Source of the DNA: Fasciola hepatica
Lineage: Eukaryota; Platyhelminthes; Trematoda; Plagiorchiida; Fasciolidae
Assembly: GCA_948099385.1 (NCBI GenBank)
Contig: CANUEZ040000070.1
Coordinates: 248,001 to 312,000 of the forward strand
Direction: 5' to 3'
Length of the DNA stretch: 64,000 nucleotides
Shown here: piece by piece, positions 59,521 through 64,000 of the stretch
Numbering within the stretch: position 1 is the first letter of the stretch
Layout: the number at the start of each line of letters is the position of its first letter
Position numbers and translations under genes: made by a program
The notes under the pieces: generated by a model
Database searches by the model: none
The model's input: only the letters and a program-made list of their open reading frames with translations
Told to the model about the DNA's origin: nothing

Positions 59521-61040
59521 AACCACGTAATTGTTGCCTGGGAACTAGAAGTATCAAAGTACCACCCCTAATGTTGTTTGTGTGGTCATCGAGCCTGGTG
59601 TCCCTCTGCTTGTGGAGACAGATCCATCAGTCATTGCAATCGCCGCGTCTCTCAATCAAAATGGCCGTCCGGTGGCTTTCTTTTCCCGAGCCCACCTTCA
59701 CAAAGTCAGCTTTCGGCGGTGGAGAAAGAAGCGTTTGCCATTGTAGAGGCCTTGAGGAAATGGCTTGGTTTTCTGGTTGGTTTCCATTTCAAGTTGATAA
59801 CTGACCAACGACCTGTTGCTTTCGTGTTTGGTCAGTCACCCAGAGGTAAACAAAAAAGAAAAAACACAACGTTAGCCTTTGGAGTTGTCAGATCCCCGAT
59901 TCAAAAAATTTATGGTCCTTGCTCGAAAAATTATGTGGCCGATACTTTTTCTCGAGGATTCTGTGGAACTTTGACTAACTTTGACTTGATTGCTTTGTTT
60001 AACTCTTCTTGCCGCCCTAAAGTAAAGTGTATGATCATTTTATACGATCACGAAACCTACCCTTCATCGTTGTTAATGTGAAGTCTGCCAGCTCTCAGTG
60101 TCAAACGAGTGTGGAAATCAAGCCTAGATTCTACAGGCCGAAAAAATTGCACCTCATCAAGGCAACGCAACCGTTCGACTGTCTCAGCATCGATTTTAAA
60201 GAACCCCTGCCTAGCGACACCAAAAGTCGTTTTTGCTCACCATCATTGATGAATTTTCACGATTTCCATTCACATGTTCTTGTTTCGACAAGTCCACTTC
60301 GGCAGTCATTAGATGGTTACCTATCTTGTTCCGTATTTTCGGAATGCTCACCTTCATGCACTCCGATCGTAGATCTTCATTCACGTCCGAGGAACTTCAA
60401 ATTTTCCTTCACAGTGGAGGTATCGCAACCAGTCGCAAGACTGCCAACAGTCCGTTACGTAGCGGTTAAGTAAAAAGCCTCAATGGTACCCTCTGGAAAT
60501 CTACAACACTTGTAATCAAGTGCCGCCAAATGCACATTACACAATGGGAAGCTGTACTTCCAGATGTACCTGATTCTGTCAGTTCCCTTCTCTGTACGAC
60601 TACTAATACCAAGCCTCACGAAAGTCTCTTCCAGCACAACTGTGAAGCTACCACGGGTAAGTCAATCTCCACTTGGCTACTGAAATCTGACTGTGCACTT
60701 ATCCGCAGTTGATGGTGCATCTAAATTCGACCCTCTGGTAGAAAATGAATAACTCGTGGAGTGCAATCCCAACTACCCACATATGCGTTACTATGATGGC
60801 CGGGAAGTTACTGTATCTCTCAAATACCTTGCCCTATCTACACACAACCCTCTATCCGTAGTGGAACATATGCCTACGGTAGATGCGCCTGAACATTCAG
60901 ACACGACAAATCCGACGACGAAAAGCCCCAGTGAACTCAGACAGTAACTCACTCACCCCGTCCTTTGAAGAACCGGGAAAGTTCGACTCAGTGGAAGAAA
61001 TCAACAGGGAAGCTTGAGCTCTTCAACCTCTTTAGCTGTC
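59521..61040 (+). mobile_element. Gypsy LTR retrotransposon RNase H-integrase remnant, plus strand
   Basis: RNase H: PSQSQLSAVEKEAFAIVEAL near 59700, LVGFHFKLITDQRPVAFVF near 59778 and KNYVADTFSR near 59928. Integrase: YRPKKLHLIKATQPFDCLS near 60135 with the first Asp in SIDFKEPLP, TIIDEFSRFPF near 60237, MHSDRRSSFTSEEL near 60355 (second Asp) and GGIATSRKTANSP near 60416. A C-terminal stretch at 60750-60950 ends the element. The pattern fits the flatworm CsRn1-type Gypsy lineage (inference). It lacks LTRs and RT, has frameshifts, and splits the right-hand segmental duplicate. Confidence 0.85.
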
Positions 61041-61318
61041 GTTGAACTTTATTCACCGTGTATACCGCATCCTTTGGGTTTCGCTGGTATGTCACTCCTT
61101 AAAGCATCCCCGGCGATAGTGAATATGATGAACTAAACACTTTCGTTTCATCCTAATTTTCGTTCATATGTTTGCTAATAGTTCTCTGAATCTATTTCAG
61201 CTGTATGATCTGATTCTGAACTGATTAAAGTCTATAAACTGCCATTCCGACTTCTTCATTCATCTCACCTGTGCCTGTTTGTTTGCAATCGTCTGCTACA
61301 CGAACATTATCTATTTAC

Positions 61319-61319
<1 letters not shown>

Positions 61320-61410
<91 letters not shown>
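61320..61410. repeat. (TA)45 microsatellite
   Basis: About 90 bases of pure TA, followed by looser ata/cata repeats to about 61450. It creates a spurious Tyr-Ile frame. Confidence 0.97.
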
Positions 61411-61412
<2 letters not shown>

Positions 61413-61904
61413 GTATAAGTATATACATAGTTATACATACATATATTTACATATGGATTTACTTCGAGGAATTTCTTGCAATTCCAGGGTGGTTTTAGTT
61501 ATAAAACCGCGAGTATAATTTGTGTAATTGTTTTTGTATACATAACTGATACTTGACATCCCACCCGTTAATTTTACAGGTCCTTTGAACATCACGAAAA
61601 ACCAGCAAGAATAGAAGAATGACAAACAACGGGAAAGGAAGTCTTTTGTACACATTTACCATACTTTTAATATAATAAACCTATTTTCATTCCCGTAAAA
61701 CTGGTTGTTTTGCTTACACCTAGCTGCAATCTAGTAGCTAAGCCAGAAAGGTTGGAAAATATTACAATGGCAGTTTGAGTGATCAGACGAAGTAAGGATA
61801 ATTGGTGAAAAGTAGGTAGCCATTTTCCAGTGAAAAGTTCAGTATGTTGGGCAAATCCAACCCCATCCTAGTTGGGGAAGCTTTGGGCAGTGCTGCTTGG
61901 GTAA

Positions 61905-62284
61905 TCAAAAAATCGAATGTGTGTGAATGTGTGTCACTACATGAAGCATTTTTTTGATAACGGATGTGAATTCATAAGAATCAATTGTTATTCCAACGTA
62001 GCCGAATAAATCCCGTTTGCGTTGTGAATGAGGTAAATTCCTAACAGCCAATGAACACACATTGTGACTTGGGCTACTATCGCTGGAGTATTTCCACAAC
62101 GCAATTGACAGGAATCGATACTAAGTACTATAGCCCAGACTAAGGTTAATTCAGCAGGATCAGCTGTGATCGCGATGGGATGAAGTAATTTTCCGTCACG
62201 CATTACCGAATCTAAATTCTTGATGGCTAATGACCGCACGTTGCGAATCGACTCTTTATTTCTAAAGTGCTTTATTCTTGTCAT
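61905..62284 (-). CDS. two tandem exon-like units, unknown
   Basis: Two minus-strand frames carry a repeated motif about 180 bases apart: NVRSLAIKNLDS with IAITADPAELT (about 62242-62140), and NVCSLAVRNLPH with VGITIDSYEFT (about 62063-61960). The nucleotide alignment is about 60% over some 88 bases. This suggests duplicated exons or a repeated domain. The frames are offset, so an intron or frameshift separates them. Family not recognised. Confidence 0.3.
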
Positions 62285-62930
62285 AGTTATGTGGAAACTC
62301 GTAGTGTTTAGGTATCAAACCTGGATCGCGCTCGTGAAAGAAGACTCGTGTGGCAACTTTCTAACAGTACACTTAAATAAGGCAATAAACAAATGCTACT
62401 CAGAATGGCATGACTATGAAAGGAGCCCCGTTTTCGTTCACGAGTTCCGGCACCGGTATCACCGAGCCAGAAGAAGTACGGAACAGTTATGAACCAATCC
62501 AAACTCACCACGTGAACCAAAAGTAGTCCCATTAAAAAAATTACCCACAAACCATGGGTAGTAAAATATTCCGGAAGGTGATACGCTTGGTCGCGTAAAT
62601 CTCGCACAAGCAGAACGCCTATCGGAAGAAGTTTGAGAAACTACCGGTTTGAAAGACAGTGCAACTGTTGAAAAAGTCTGAGACATTTCCACATTTTCCA
62701 GCTAAATTCGCGCGCGTCAAAATTTGCACTCTACTCTTCTGCGTCCGTTACGCCACCAATAACCGTCGAGAAGTAATCATGCGAACAATTAGTGATTTAA
62801 CAAAGAAGACACCCGGGGTTTGATCACATTTACAATTTAGTTTCTTATGAGCCCTCAGTTGACCAGTGCTGTGTACCAGGCCTGGTGGACTGAATTCGCA
62901 CTTTCATCACTTATGAAGATAAGGACTGTG
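62285..62930. other. unclassified stretch
   Basis: Open frames on both strands here, one with a hydrophobic run on the minus strand near 62500-62550, have no further support. Confidence 0.35.
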
Positions 62931-63475
62931 ACAGATCACACTAGCAAAAATATTTTGAGTAACACTGTTTTGTAGGATAATACCTCCTGTGACGGCTCAC
63001 GAGAGGTGGATTTGCTCGTTGTATTCCAATTATTCTTCTCAAGGTCTCGGAAATTATTTAGAGCACAATCCCACTCTAAGCTTCGATGAACAGAGCCAGG
63101 TAGGTAAGGCTTCAAAACATAACTAGTGATCTCATCCTTGTAATGGCGAACTCGCAACACCCAAAACCGGCTGAAAAGGTAACCAAAAATTCAAAGATAA
63201 CTGATATATGATATACTTTGAGCTTCTGCGTACAAATTAGCATATCAGTAAATATAGACATGTTATTTCAAGATAATGCAAGTTTTGTGAACATTTAACA
63301 ACCGAGCTTTGGATACCTTTCGGAATATTTGTTACTGAGAGCGAATTGATTTGAATTGCGTAAGGAACACCAGGTTGCAAAGTGGTAATCGCAAATAACG
63401 CAAACTTTTGGGTCATGGTACAACAGGGTGTGTGGCCGGGGGTGGGGGGGGGGGTTAATCTACGATTGTACATAA
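62930..63475 (+). repeat. right part of the split direct duplicate
   Basis: Matches 27520-28035 in the same orientation. Shared words include ccaaaaattcaaagat, gttttgtgaacatttaacaaccgagctt, acaccaggtt and tcatggt.caacaggg. It ends where a run of G (63441-63453) begins. Confidence 0.75.
62976..63099 (+). CDS. 124-nt exon, open copy, of a receptor-family paralogue
   Basis: Acceptor cactgttttgtag, donor CAG|GTAGGT. After one leading base the frame is open for 41 codons (IPPVTAHERWICSLYSNYSS at the start, TLSFDEQSQ at the end). The homologous exon at 27564-27687 has the same length and splice sites but a stop five codons from the end. Conservation of boundaries and frame supports a real exon. 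Its product family is inferred only from its position relative to the Ig/VWA gene in the left copy. Confidence 0.5.
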
Positions 63476-64000
63476 GGACAAAGCCATATTTGATCTCTTC
63501 GGTTCAGATAGTAGAGCAAAATGAACTGTACTGGACTAAATAGCCGATGGGACAGACGACAGGTCAATAGTTACAACTGTATTCAACAGTCGGTGAAAAT
63601 TAGATGGAATACGTGAACGACTAGATTTATTGATGCAGTGCAGCTTTACGTTGCCACTATTGTCCTTGTGTCAGTTCCCTAGGCTATTTAGTTCATTCCG
63701 GCTCTGATCGGTTCAACCAACCGTTAACCTTGAAGGTCCATGATCTGATTATCTCTGCTATCTTGCAGTATTGTCGAACAGAGGACAAAATAAATAGAGA
63801 CAAAAACTGAAAAACCGAAAATAAATGAATGAGCCGAAATCGCGAAGATGAAGGAAGGACTCGAAAACACCTTCGCCACTGGCCGCGACATCCACCCATA
63901 TCATTTATGTCTCCAGTTGTCTGGAAGGTGGATGTCATGGACCCCAACCCGGCAGTCTAACACGTCCTACTTGAACAAGTCCACCAGTCAAGGTTTTCCT
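63476..64000. other. non-coding right end
   Basis: No supported feature. A minus-strand 84-codon frame at 63693-63947 has no domain evidence. Confidence 0.4.

Noticed and set aside
61271..61498. Tyr-Ile repeat frame
   Set aside because: Produced by the (TA)n tract.
1..64000. CRISPR arrays, bacterial operons, integrons
   Set aside because: No regularly spaced repeats with unique spacers, no Shine-Dalgarno-led gene runs. The splice sites and retroelements show a eukaryotic genome.

Overview
This is eukaryotic DNA, most likely from a parasitic flatworm (trematode or cestode; inferred). The support is the mix of transposable elements (CR1-like and RTE-like non-LTR elements, Gypsy LTR elements, a Penelope-like element with a GIY-YIG nuclease, Tc1-type transposons, tRNA-derived SINEs), GT..AG splice sites, long (TA)n tracts and a metazoan-type 18S rRNA fragment. 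No bacterial operons, CRISPR arrays or bacterial RNA genes are visible. Most of the window is decayed transposon sequence in both orientations, inserted into and around a small family of cell-surface receptor genes.

The only convincing host gene is on the + strand. A reading frame of 1,468 codons (19639-24042), interrupted by one TAG, encodes a tandem array of Ig-like modules repeated in the order C-A-B, then a C2-type Ig domain, a von Willebrand factor A-like domain without a recognisable metal site, another cysteine-paired domain, and the start of a further Ig domain. It ends at a strong GTAAGT donor. A degraded module lies upstream (18911-19640). A terminal exon encoding a transmembrane helix and a short basic tail lies 10 kb downstream (34518-34670) and could anchor the product.

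The locus is built from duplications. (1) An inverted duplication, 2832-5183 against 33265-35083, carries a second copy of the transmembrane exon on the - strand (3242-3394). The exon copies match at 151 of 153 bases although much of the flank is more diverged. A VWA-like coding fragment on the - strand near 13.9 kb suggests a divergently transcribed paralogue. (2) A direct duplication, 26876-28035 against 58973-59520 plus 62930-63475, carries a 124-nt exon that is open in the right copy and has a stop in the left copy. At least three related loci are therefore represented.

Layout: 1-5.4 kb inverted-repeat arm with a SINE; 5.4-5.6 kb a perfect 62-bp palindrome with 12-bp flanking repeats; 5.6-12.2 kb two CR1-like elements; 12.2-15.6 kb Tc1-like and second-family transposase remnants, a tRNA-derived SINE and the VWA-like fragment; 17-18.9 kb candidate exons and an LTR-like stretch; 18.9-24.0 kb the Ig/VWA exon; 24-33 kb introns filled with CR1, RTE and Gypsy remnants; 33-35 kb the second inverted arm; 35.4-54.3 kb RTE, Jockey/I-like, Gypsy, BEL/Pao, CR1, 18S rRNA and Penelope remnants; 54.3-58 kb a CR1-like element; 58.6-63.5 kb a solo LTR fragment and the split right-hand duplicate with a Gypsy element inside it. 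No mobile element appears able to move by itself.
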